DNA of 14,821 bases from Promethearchaeota archaeon (GTDB lineage: Archaea > Asgardarchaeota > Lokiarchaeia > Sigynarchaeales > SOKP01): positions 1 to 14,821 of the forward strand of contig JAHPYY010000108.1 in NCBI GenBank assembly GCA_019058515.1. Direction: 5' to 3'. The position numbers and the translations under genes were made by a program. Position 1 is the stretch's first letter. Each line of letters opens with the position of its first letter. The notes below the pieces were generated by a model. It did not search any database. It saw nothing but the letters and a program-made list of their open reading frames with translations, and was not told the DNA's origin. Shown in pieces: positions 7,557 to 14,024 of this stretch.

Positions 7557-7882
7557 TTACTCCTCGGTCATGGTCAAACCTACTAGGGGCATTGCGTCTA
7601 TTCCAGTTAAGAAGACTTCTATTTCTATTCGATATCCTTCTATTCTTGAATACTCAAGGTATTCCGTATATGAGCGTTTCATATACTCAGTAAACTTACC
7701 CTCCATGACTCAGAAATAACTATTCCCTTCATACCATCAGAAGTAATTCTTACCCCTACTCGTAAAATAGGTTTAGAGAGTGTTGGATCAGGAGGAAAAT
7801 TCTTTTGCATTTCGATGTACTTCTTTCCTACTTCTTCTGATTTATCTGCTGGAAAATAGGATGTGGTCACAACTAATACCAT
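7557..7882 (-). pseudogene. small conserved protein, frame broken by one base
   Basis: ATG 7882 has an excellent Shine-Dalgarno AGGTGA five bases before it. The frame gives MVLVVTTSYFPADKSEEVG through ISESW, then runs into a stop at 7679-7681. Shifting by -1 near 7699-7712 continues as EGKFTEYMKRSYTEYLEYS through EGYRIEIEVFLTGIDAMPL to a TAA at 7557-7559, about 108 aa in all. I recall a family of small archaeal and bacterial proteins of this shape (TxSYPxxK, PPD, EGYxxEIE, LPxVGL end), without known function. One missing G would explain the break, as a sequencing error or a real mutation. The window has a second gene with the same type of lesion. Confidence 0.5.
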
Positions 7883-7891
7883 TAATTTCAC

Positions 7892-8175
7892 CTCTATGTT
7901 TAATATTGATTTAATATTAGATTAAGAACCAAGGGATTAGTATTCCAATAATAGAGTTAAGTTTTTACTTTTTTATCAAATAGATATAGCAGTAAAAGAA
8001 AAAAAGAAGTTAAACAGCATTAAAAACCTAATAAGAATGAATAATCTTTTATTCCGAACGAAAATCACTTATTATCCTTAAGAAGAGCATGATTTTTACG
8101 TAAATTCTTTATAAACTATGGTCTAAATTCTTTTTAGTTCTATTAAAGTTGTTTTTATTGAGTCATAACGGATAA
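7892..8175. other. gene-free intergenic region between divergent genes
   Basis: About 280 AT-rich bases. I see a direct repeat of TTTAATATT with an 11-base period (7899-7918) just upstream of the minus-strand gene, and a TATA-like TTTATAAAC (about 8108-8116) that could serve the plus-strand dehydrogenase. No RNA gene, strong hairpin or coding frame is apparent. Confidence 0.4.
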
Positions 8176-9123
8176 ATGTTATTTTCGAACGAGTTGATAG
8201 ATATGAGTGAAAATGAAATTATGAAGGGTAAAGTTGTAATGATTACGGGAGCGAACTCGGGCATTGGGAAAGAAACGGCAATACAATTGGCTAAAAAAGG
8301 TGCGACTATCATCATGGTCTGCAGAAATAAGAACCGTGGTGCGGAAGCCCTTAAAGAGATAAAAGAAAAGGGATTTACTGAAAACATTGAATTATACATA
8401 GCAGATTTGGCGGACCAAAACTCTATTAGAGTTATGGCTAAAGAATTTAAAAACGCTCATAAACAGCTTCATGTGTTAATAAACAACGCAGGAGTGATGT
8501 TAACGGAAAGGTTCGAAACTCCAGAGGGTTACGAACTCACTTTTGCCACAAACCATCTCGGTCATTTCTTATTATCGTACCTTCTTTTGGATGTTCTTAA
8601 AAAATCGGCTCCAGCACGCATAATTAATGTTGCATCTTTAGCGCATCGATTCTCGAAAGTTGACTTTAAAGACATCAACCTAAAAAACAAATACAGAGGA
8701 TTTAGAGCGTATTCAAACTCAAAGCTATATAATATCCTGTTTACGTATAAATTAGCGAGGTTATTGGAAGGGACGGGAGTAACAGTCAACGCTCTCCATC
8801 CAGGAACCGTACATTCAAACTTAGGAAGTAGTGATCGGAGTTCATTTCAGCGGATGACGGGAGCTTTTAATTTCTTAATGAAAAGCGCCAGGAAAGGTGC
8901 GAGTACCTCAGTGTACCTCGCGAGTTCCCCAGAAGTTGAAAATGTTACGGGTAAATACTTTTCACACAGTACGAAAAAGAGATCATCGAAGAAGTCTCGA
9001 AATCAAAGTTTTCAAGATAAACTATGGGATATTAGCGAAAAGTTAACGAAATTATCGCAATTAGACAATAAGGAGCTTGTTATTGAGGAAGCTGTTTCGA
9101 TGGAATTTGATAAACCTATTTAA
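8176..9123 (+). CDS. short-chain dehydrogenase/reductase, retinol-dehydrogenase-like
   Basis: A 315-aa NAD(P)-dependent oxidoreductase of the classical SDR fold. It shows TGANSGIG (24-31, cofactor), VCRN with Arg50 suggesting NADP preference, NNAG (103-106), the structural Asn126 in ATNHLGH, catalytic Ser154, and YSNSK with Tyr179 and Lys183. The ALHPGTVHSNLG segment after the active site is typical of RDH11-14-like enzymes, which act on hydrophobic alcohols or ketones. A basic tail (about 267-278, HSTKKRSSKKSR) is unusual and may touch membrane or nucleic acid. ATG 8176 is the longest start; ATG 8203 and ATG 8221 are alternatives and none has a clear Shine-Dalgarno sequence. An ICMT-like gene follows at once, so an operon on a lipidic substrate is plausible. 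Confidence 0.88.
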   Translation: MLFSNELIDMSENEIMKGKVVMITGANSGIGKETAIQLAKKGATIIMVCRNKNRGAEALKEIKEKGFTENIELYIADLADQNSIRVMAKEFKNAHKQLHVLINNAGVMLTERFETPEGYELTFATNHLGHFLLSYLLLDVLKKSAPARIINVASLAHRFSKVDFKDINLKNKYRGFRAYSNSKLYNILFTYKLARLLEGTGVTVNALHPGTVHSNLGSSDRSSFQRMTGAFNFLMKSARKGASTSVYLASSPEVENVTGKYFSHSTKKRSSKKSRNQSFQDKLWDISEKLTKLSQLDNKELVIEEAVSMEFDKPI

Positions 9124-9145
9124 AATAACCATAATTACACCATAT

Positions 9146-10009
9146 ATGAGATTAAAAGGGATTGAAAAATTTAAGGAAAAGCTCCCTTGGTATAAGGGTA
9201 AGAGGATACTTTTAATCCCATTTCTATCGCTGATTACTGGTTTAGCTTCCTTGGCTTTTCAATTGTCAATGGGTTTCTTACCTATCCTTTTCAAAGACAT
9301 ACAAATGCTTCAATTCCTCGCTCCATTTTTACCAATTATTGGTTCTGGCTTTATTTTGACCTTAGGATTCTTCCTCGTGTATTCGTTTTGGCGTCAAAAA
9401 AGAAAGTTGCTCCAACAGAACAGAGACAGAGCGTATCAAACAGCGATTCCATTCGCGTTAATTGGGATTGTCCTCGTACTTTCTTTTGTCATTAATTCAA
9501 TTATTCCAAGACAACTTATATTTTTCAGTATAGACTTAACGCAACTAACTTGGTATTTTCAAGTTCCTTTGAATGAGATACTAATTGCAACCCCATTTTA
9601 TTTTCTCATAACTCGGATTATCTTAGCTCTGCTTTTCACGTTTTTTGGTTTTTTAGTCGTTATCAAGTCTTTGTCGGTTTTCGGAATAGATAACATGGCA
9701 CTAGTGTATGTTTATTACCCCGAGGAGTCAAAAGTTGTAAATCACGAGATATATTCAGTTTTGAGGCATCCCACTTATCACGGCTTATTTTTAATCCTTA
9801 TAGGGGGCTTTTTTTTAAATTTTTCCGTATACTCACTCATTTTCTTCTGTATGTTTTTGATAGGAATGAGTATGCACCTTAAATTCGTTGAGGAAAAAGA
9901 ATTAATAAAAAGGTTTGGAGAGGAATACAATAGTTATCGTAAGTCGGTTCCAGCTTTGTTCTTTAGATTAAGAGATTTTAAAAAATACTTTAGTTTTCTT
10001 TTTTGCTGA
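9146..10009 (+). CDS. isoprenylcysteine carboxyl methyltransferase (ICMT)-like membrane protein, copy 3
   Basis: About 287 aa from ATG 9146, which lies 22 bases after the dehydrogenase stop. A TTG at 9077 in the same frame would overlap that gene by 47 bases and is less likely. Long hydrophobic segments (residues about 22-40, 57-80, 102-118, 147-175 and 215-245) are followed by the family signature NHEIYSVLRHPTYHG (about 199-213) and EEKELIKRFGEEYNSYRKS. It is the most N-terminally extended copy in this window, with a predicted six or seven helices. It probably uses S-adenosylmethionine at the membrane on an unknown lipid-like substrate. Co-transcription with the preceding SDR is likely. The end is close to another gene set with its own TATA box. 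Confidence 0.8.
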   Translation: MRLKGIEKFKEKLPWYKGKRILLIPFLSLITGLASLAFQLSMGFLPILFKDIQMLQFLAPFLPIIGSGFILTLGFFLVYSFWRQKRKLLQQNRDRAYQTAIPFALIGIVLVLSFVINSIIPRQLIFFSIDLTQLTWYFQVPLNEILIATPFYFLITRIILALLFTFFGFLVVIKSLSVFGIDNMALVYVYYPEESKVVNHEIYSVLRHPTYHGLFLILIGGFFLNFSVYSLIFFCMFLIGMSMHLKFVEEKELIKRFGEEYNSYRKSVPALFFRLRDFKKYFSFLFC

Positions 10010-10040
10010 AGATTACAGTATTTTAGTGGGGAGTAATTTT

Positions 10041-10050
10041 ATTTTATAAA
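10041..10050 (+). promoter_or_regulatory. TATA box for the VOC gene
   Basis: ATTTTATAAA lies about 60 bases before the TTG start at 10110, leaving a leader of roughly 35 bases that contains a small hairpin. Confidence 0.4.
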
Positions 10051-10067
10051 CGCAATATTTATGAGTA

Positions 10068-10083
10068 TAAGACGAAAGTCTTA
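10068..10083 (+). other. leader hairpin with GAAA tetraloop
   Basis: TAAGAC-GAAA-GTCTTA is a perfect six-base stem closed by a GNRA tetraloop, 15 bases before the likely ribosome site of the VOC gene. It may stabilise the mRNA 5' end or be coincidental. Confidence 0.3.
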
Positions 10084-10109
10084 ACTTAACCTTAATAGAG
10101 GTTTTTTGA

Positions 10110-10478
10110 TTGGCAAGAGTAACACATTTTGAGTTTAATGTGAAGGATATCGAGAAAACAATAGAGTTTTACAAGGTGGTTTTTAATTGGAACATAACCA
10201 AGTGGGAGGGTCCAATCGACTATTGGCTCGTCATGACTGGCGACGAGAATACCCCTGGTATTGACGGAGGTATTGGCTCTGCTGAGGAAGATTTCCCTAA
10301 TATAGTAAATATTATGGATGTCAAAAACATAGACGAGGTCATTGAAAAAATTAAAGCTAACGGAGGAGAAATAATAAGACCTAAACACGCTGTTCCAGGT
10401 GTTGGATGGCTTACGTACTTTAAAGATCCCGAAGGGATTGTTTCGGGAGTCATGGAAGAAGATTTGGAAGCTAAATAA
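10110..10478 (+). CDS. VOC-fold (glyoxalase/bleomycin resistance) family protein
   Basis: A 122-aa single-chain vicinal-oxygen-chelate protein with the usual two beta-alpha-beta-beta-beta modules. The first is THFEFNVKDIEKTIEFYKVV, with His6 as likely metal ligand. The second is centred on NIDEVIEKIKANGGEI and ends GVGWLTYFKDPEGIVSGVME, with the second-module Glu as likely ligand. YWLVMTGDENTPGIDGG is characteristic of the short subfamily often annotated as glyoxalase-like. Such proteins dimerise and bind metal, but reactions range widely (isomerase, dioxygenase, drug binding), so none is assigned. The TTG start has GAGG seven bases upstream. It is followed by nine T and then an oxidoreductase gene on the same strand. 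Confidence 0.88.
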   Translation: MARVTHFEFNVKDIEKTIEFYKVVFNWNITKWEGPIDYWLVMTGDENTPGIDGGIGSAEEDFPNIVNIMDVKNIDEVIEKIKANGGEIIRPKHAVPGVGWLTYFKDPEGIVSGVMEEDLEAK

Positions 10479-10483
10479 ATCAA

Positions 10484-10492
10484 TTTTTTTTT
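10484..10492 (+). terminator. oligo-T terminator after the VOC gene
   Basis: A run of nine T starts five bases after the stop codon. It fits archaeal intrinsic termination and suggests the next gene is a separate transcript. Confidence 0.45.
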
Positions 10493-10567
10493 ATATTTTG
10501 TCAACTTCACTAAACTTAAGGGTTACCTTAGAATCTGCATATTAATAGTAAAATATAGGTGAGATAA

Positions 10568-11608
10568 TTGAAAGAGAAAAATTGGTTATTGTACGGAGCG
10601 TATGGATATACTGGAGAATTAATAGCTAGAGAAGCTGTCCGTAGAGGATATGATCCTGTAATAGCGGGGCGATCGAAGGAAAAACTTTCTACATTAGCAG
10701 AGAGTTTGGATCTAGAATACCATGTATTTGACCTAAACGATAAAACTCTCGATAAATATTTCATGGAGTATGACTTAGTATTTCTTGCTGCAGGTCCTTA
10801 TATTCACACTAGCGACCCAGTGGTGCAAGCCTGTTCAAAAGCTGGAGTAAATTACCTAGATATAACTGGAGAAATCCCCGTCTTAAAAAAACACTTTAAA
10901 CTCGATGAGGATTTTCGTCAAAAAGAAATCGCTTTAATTCCTGCTGTTGGTTTTGATGTAGTTCCCTCGGATTGTTTGGGTAAATATGTAAGTGAAAAAA
11001 TTGAAAACCCAACGCATTTAGAAATTGCGTTTACGATGGAAGGAGGGATTAGTCCTGGGACCTTGAAAACCATGTTGACGCACATATCTGAAGGAACGCT
11101 TTCGCGAAAAAACGGAGAACTAGTAAAACTACCTCACGGGACAAAATCTATGGAAGTTCGATTTCCAGATAAAGTCAGAAAAGTGGTACCTACACAGTGG
11201 GCTGATATTGTTACAAGTTACATCTCTACAGGAATCCCTAACATAATAGACTATATTGCACCACCTAAAAAGATTTTAAGTTTGATGTCGACCGTCAATT
11301 CTATTGATGGGAATGTTCAAGAATGGATCGAGCGTTACATTAAAGGTCCCGACGAGAAAACTCGAACTACTGCCAAGTCTTATTTATGGGCGAGAGCTTC
11401 CAACGACAAAGGAGAAGAGGCTGAAGCGTGGCTCGAGACAATGGAGAGTTATCAACTTACAGCTGTAGCAGGTGTTCGAAGCGTAGAAAATGTTTTTAAA
11501 CTTCGTCCTAAAGGAGTATTGACTCCCGCACTTGCGTTTGGTAAGGATTTCATTCTTGAACTACCTAATACTCAGAGATTCGATAGCTTAGAAATTGTGG
11601 CAAAATAA
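10568..11608 (+). CDS. saccharopine dehydrogenase-like NAD(P)-binding oxidoreductase
   Basis: A 346-aa protein of the saccharopine-dehydrogenase-like/trans-acting enoyl reductase family. The N-terminal Rossmann motif is LYGAYGYTGELIA (8-20), then AGRSKEKL as dinucleotide contact, the strand LVFLAAGPY, and DITGEIPVL. PAVGFDVVPSDCLG (about 129-142) is the family signature, followed by the substrate domain starting FTMEGGISPGTLKTML. Relatives reduce lipid-bound or polyprenyl double bonds or have unknown substrates; true lysine-pathway saccharopine dehydrogenase is unlikely. The length is usual for short archaeal members. The TTG start has AGGTGA five bases before it, the same start context as HdrA at the end of the window. 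Confidence 0.85.
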   Translation: MKEKNWLLYGAYGYTGELIAREAVRRGYDPVIAGRSKEKLSTLAESLDLEYHVFDLNDKTLDKYFMEYDLVFLAAGPYIHTSDPVVQACSKAGVNYLDITGEIPVLKKHFKLDEDFRQKEIALIPAVGFDVVPSDCLGKYVSEKIENPTHLEIAFTMEGGISPGTLKTMLTHISEGTLSRKNGELVKLPHGTKSMEVRFPDKVRKVVPTQWADIVTSYISTGIPNIIDYIAPPKKILSLMSTVNSIDGNVQEWIERYIKGPDEKTRTTAKSYLWARASNDKGEEAEAWLETMESYQLTAVAGVRSVENVFKLRPKGVLTPALAFGKDFILELPNTQRFDSLEIVAK

Positions 11609-11636
11609 TTAACTATATTATTTTTTAAATATTAAC

Positions 11637-11915
11637 CTAAAGCAAGTTAGTAACTTGTATGATGGTATTAGATATTTCTAGTGGTTTTACCTCCTCTATG
11701 AAATGACCTACATCGTTATAAACAGTTACATTTCCTTTTAGATGAGGTAAATTGTCAATACATTGATTAATTGCATATTCCTTTCCAGTAGGGTCCCAAC
11801 TTCCTAGTATTTTATCTTCAATCGTAATCTCTTCATTATACCAGTTTTCAACAATAGATTTCGGATAAACATTGCTAAAAAAATATAAATATTGTGCAAG
11901 TATGCACATCATCAT
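11637..11915 (-). pseudogene. C-terminal remnant of an alpha/beta hydrolase
   Basis: Only 92 codons remain. They resemble the last third of a haloalkane-dehalogenase-like hydrolase: YPKSIVENWYNEE (cap/strand region), KILGSWDPTGKEY in place of the usual acid loop, then LPHLKGNVTVYNDVGHFIEE with the catalytic histidine. The oxyanion hole and nucleophile elbow that should precede are absent; the sequence upstream to 12195 has no matching frame. The gene was therefore cut, probably by rearrangement at about 11915. An ATG exists but I see no Shine-Dalgarno sequence. Expression as a stand-alone protein is unlikely. A second, intact hydrolase of a different branch is at 1547-2347. Confidence 0.65.
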
Positions 11916-11964
11916 ATGATTATCTCATTCTTTAGACTGAATCGCTATAAAGCAGTTAAAGAAC

Positions 11965-12031
11965 GGGCAAGGGTTAAAAAGCCCTTGTCTTCCCTTTTCT
12001 CCAGGCAAAATTAGAGGAAAGGGCGATTTTT
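11965..12031. other. two adjacent hairpins and a T run
   Basis: Hairpin one pairs 11965-11975 with 11980-11990 (core GCAAGGG/CCCTTGT, AAAA loop, some G-U). Hairpin two pairs 11992-12000 with 12015-12023 (CCCTTTTCT/AGGAAAGGG, 14-base loop). Five T follow at 12027-12031 on the plus strand. This is the most GC-rich, structured piece of a gene-free stretch. It could be a small RNA with terminator or a remnant of a mobile element. No family is recognised. Confidence 0.4.
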
Positions 12032-12105
12032 AAACACCACATTTAGGCACATTTACCAATTATTTTGTGCTAATTAAGGAGATTATCAATTAGTATTTAA
12101 ATGTT

Positions 12106-12124
12106 ATGTGCAAATGTGCACATT
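12106..12124. promoter_or_regulatory. operator-like palindrome upstream of the winged-helix regulator
   Basis: AATGTGCACATT at 12113-12124 is a perfect 12-base palindrome, preceded by a second half-site copy (ATGTGCA, 12106-12112). It lies about 70 bases before the regulator start and could be its autoregulatory site or sit over its promoter. Confidence 0.35.
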
Positions 12125-12151
12125 AAGTCTTTAATACAATGTAGTCCTATA

Positions 12152-12172
12152 TTTTTGGTAGATTACCAAAAA
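12152..12172. promoter_or_regulatory. inverted repeat next to the regulator start
   Basis: TTTTTGGTA-GAT-TACCAAAAA has perfect nine-base arms 24 bases before the TTG start at 12196. The place, between promoter and start codon, fits an autoregulatory operator. It also could form a short hairpin in the leader. Confidence 0.4.
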
Positions 12173-12195
12173 AAAATCAAACAAAAGGATTCGAA

Positions 12196-12885
12196 TTGAC
12201 AAAACGTGATAATGTTAAACATAAATCAAGAATATTTAAAGAGTTATCCAATTCACCTTCGGGATTAACTATAACAGACATATCTAAAAAGGTAAACCTT
12301 CATAGAAATACAGTTTCTAAATATCTTGGAAACTTAGAGGAAGAGGGAGTTATTGAGAAAAAAGAAATTGGATGGGCACATCTCTATTTCAGCAAGAAGC
12401 GAGAATATTTGAAAAAATCTTTAGTCAATTCGTTTATGAAATCGCTCCTTTATGGAATAAAAAAAGTGTTTCCTTATTCAGAGCAAAAATTGAAGCAAAT
12501 CGGGCATTTAATTGCCGAGAATTTTGAGTTTCCTGTAGGTAAAGCAATCTTGAAAGAATTTAAGGAAGCACATAAATTAGTTGATCCCATTGCTCAACTT
12601 AACCTTTTTCAGAAGTTTTACAATTCGTACGACTTTTTTCAGGACGATTTAGAGATTACGATACTTTACATAGACAAAACTCGCGCTAATTTTAGGTTAA
12701 AGTATTCGGAATACATCGAAAAGGACAACATATACGAGAATTTTTTTCACATCATGTGTGGAATTATAGAGCGTATTTATTTACAAAATCTGAATAAGCA
12801 GGTAGTTTGTAACGTAGGTATGATGCATCCCTCCAAAAATGTCAGAGAGTCCTATATAGAAATATCTGCGGAAATTCTTAAATAA
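12196..12885 (+). CDS. winged-helix transcriptional regulator with C-terminal sensor domain
   Basis: A 229-aa one-component regulator. Residues about 10-65 form a winged helix: IFKELSNSPSGLTITDIS, then LHRNTVSKYLGNLEEEGVI and the wing KEIGWAHLYF. The C-terminal part (about 90-229) is a mixed domain with YENFFHIMCGIIERIY near its middle and a terminal VCNVGMMHPSKNVRESYIEI. The cysteine-containing end recalls 4-vinyl-reductase (V4R)-type ligand-binding domains, which bind hydrophobic compounds, but the match is from memory and weak. TTG 12196 is preceded by AAAAGGA. Two dyads lie upstream. The next gene converges from the other strand, so it is a single transcription unit, probably acting on itself and distant targets. 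Confidence 0.75.
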   Translation: MTKRDNVKHKSRIFKELSNSPSGLTITDISKKVNLHRNTVSKYLGNLEEEGVIEKKEIGWAHLYFSKKREYLKKSLVNSFMKSLLYGIKKVFPYSEQKLKQIGHLIAENFEFPVGKAILKEFKEAHKLVDPIAQLNLFQKFYNSYDFFQDDLEITILYIDKTRANFRLKYSEYIEKDNIYENFFHIMCGIIERIYLQNLNKQVVCNVGMMHPSKNVRESYIEISAEILK

Positions 12886-12973
12886 ATGTAGAAAATTGAT
12901 GATTAATCCCATATCAAAAATAGGAAAATAAAAAGAAAGGAATTTGACTTTAAAGTCTCGTTGTTGACGATTG

Positions 12974-13825
12974 CTATTCGTGAGGGAGGATAATTATAAG
13001 CAATATGATTAATAGTAATCCTGCTAAAAAGATCAATGCTTGAGGGATTGATTTTCTTAAGTCTTTTTCCTTTAGCAACTCAGGCATTAATTCTGTACTA
13101 GCTAAATACAAAAAGCCGCCTCCCGAAAACGCTAAAAAGAAAAAATTGAATATCTCTAAAAGATCAGAAACGATGAACGCGATTAATCCCCCGATTAACG
13201 CCACTAACGCACTGATAAAATTGAACAGTAGCGCCTTCTTTTTTGAAAATCCACCATAGAGAAGAATGCCGAAATCTCCAATTTCTTGAGGAAACTCGTG
13301 AAATACCACTGCCAATGTGACTATAATTCCGCTCCAAAAGCTAGTCAAAAAGGAAACCATAATGATGACGCCGTCCAGTAGATTGTGTAACCCATCTCCT
13401 ATCAAATTTAACAGGGCTACTCTTCTACTGCTACCCCATTTATCCAAAGGCACAATCAAGGATCCAACTCCCTCAGTTCTACCTGCGTAGCATACCAATT
13501 CATTTTCCGATTCGTGCGCATGTCCATGGAACCAATAAATAAACCGTTCCAAGATAAAAAAACTTACAAATCCCGCTATTACGAAACCAAAAAGTAGTCC
13601 TTCGGTAATTCCAGCACCTTGTGCGTTTAATTCTTCGAGGTGATGAAGTGATTCGGGTATTAAATCAAACAACGCCGTAGCAAGGATCGTTCCCGTCGCA
13701 AACGCCACGAGGATGAAGATTAGCTTGTCTAAGGTTTGTTCTCGCAGTGAAATCATGAATATACCTGCAAGACTTAACGTCCCTACGAGAAAAATCATTA
13801 AAAATCCAAATAATACTTCCAACAT
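12974..13825 (-). CDS. ZIP family metal transporter
   Basis: A 283-aa inner-membrane permease that moves Zn2+, Fe2+ or Mn2+ into the cytoplasm. It has eight hydrophobic helices. A histidine-rich loop between helices three and four (FHGHAHE, 99-105) is a likely metal-gathering site. Helix four carries GDGLHNLLDG (His147, Asn148, Asp151) and helix five HEFPQEIGD (His176, Glu177, Glu181), the binuclear metal site of the ZIP family. The HEFPQEIGD form is typical of the GufA/ZIP11-to-LIV-1 type. The metal cannot be told from sequence. ATG 13825 follows a perfect 12-base palindrome by five bases, so metal-dependent repression is plausible. The gene is transcribed away from hdrA. Confidence 0.92.
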   Translation of the reverse strand: MLEVLFGFLMIFLVGTLSLAGIFMISLREQTLDKLIFILVAFATGTILATALFDLIPESLHHLEELNAQGAGITEGLLFGFVIAGFVSFFILERFIYWFHGHAHESENELVCYAGRTEGVGSLIVPLDKWGSSRRVALLNLIGDGLHNLLDGVIIMVSFLTSFWSGIIVTLAVVFHEFPQEIGDFGILLYGGFSKKKALLFNFISALVALIGGLIAFIVSDLLEIFNFFFLAFSGGGFLYLASTELMPELLKEKDLRKSIPQALIFLAGLLLIILLIIILPHE

Positions 13826-13830
13826 AATTT

Positions 13831-13842
13831 GAAATCGATTTC
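13831..13842. promoter_or_regulatory. palindromic operator candidate of the ZIP gene
   Basis: GAAATCGATTTC is a perfect 12-base palindrome ending five bases before the ZIP start codon on the minus strand. A metal-sensing repressor would be expected at such a place. No regulator is encoded next to it. Confidence 0.4.
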
Positions 13843-13947
13843 TTTGAATTAAAATTTCGATATTATAATTATCAATTCATCTTGAGTTATAAAGAATATT
13901 AGACCAGAAGAATTTTGATAAGAATTAAGGTTATTAAGAATCTTTAA

Positions 13948-13976
13948 TTGTTTAAATTATCTCGATAATTAAACAA
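13948..13976. promoter_or_regulatory. long imperfect dyad upstream of hdrA
   Basis: TTGTTTAAATTATC-TC-GATAATTAAACAA has 13-base arms with a single bulged A, centred about 63 bases before the hdrA start. The two-base loop makes a DNA-binding site likelier than an RNA hairpin. Confidence 0.4.
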
Positions 13977-14024
13977 CTTGACATTAAACCACTAAGGAGG
14001 TTTAAAGTACTCAAGGTGAAATAA

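Noticed and set aside
7679..7681. In-frame TGA in the small gene at 7557-7882 as another selenocysteine codon
   Set aside because: Reading through gives a short stretch without family-like sequence and then a stop; a -1 shift before it gives a coherent C-terminus instead.
7899..7918. TTTAATATT direct repeat as start of a CRISPR or tandem array
   Set aside because: Only two copies, nine bases long, with a two-base spacer; chance in AT-rich DNA.
8176..8221. Choosing a shorter start for the dehydrogenase
   Set aside because: ATG 8203 or 8221 is possible, but none of the three starts has a decisive ribosome site, so the longest was kept and the doubt noted.
10007..10009. TGA at the end of the third ICMT-like gene as a recoded codon
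   Set aside because: The methyltransferase motifs are complete before it, and the continuation is short and without character before the next stop.
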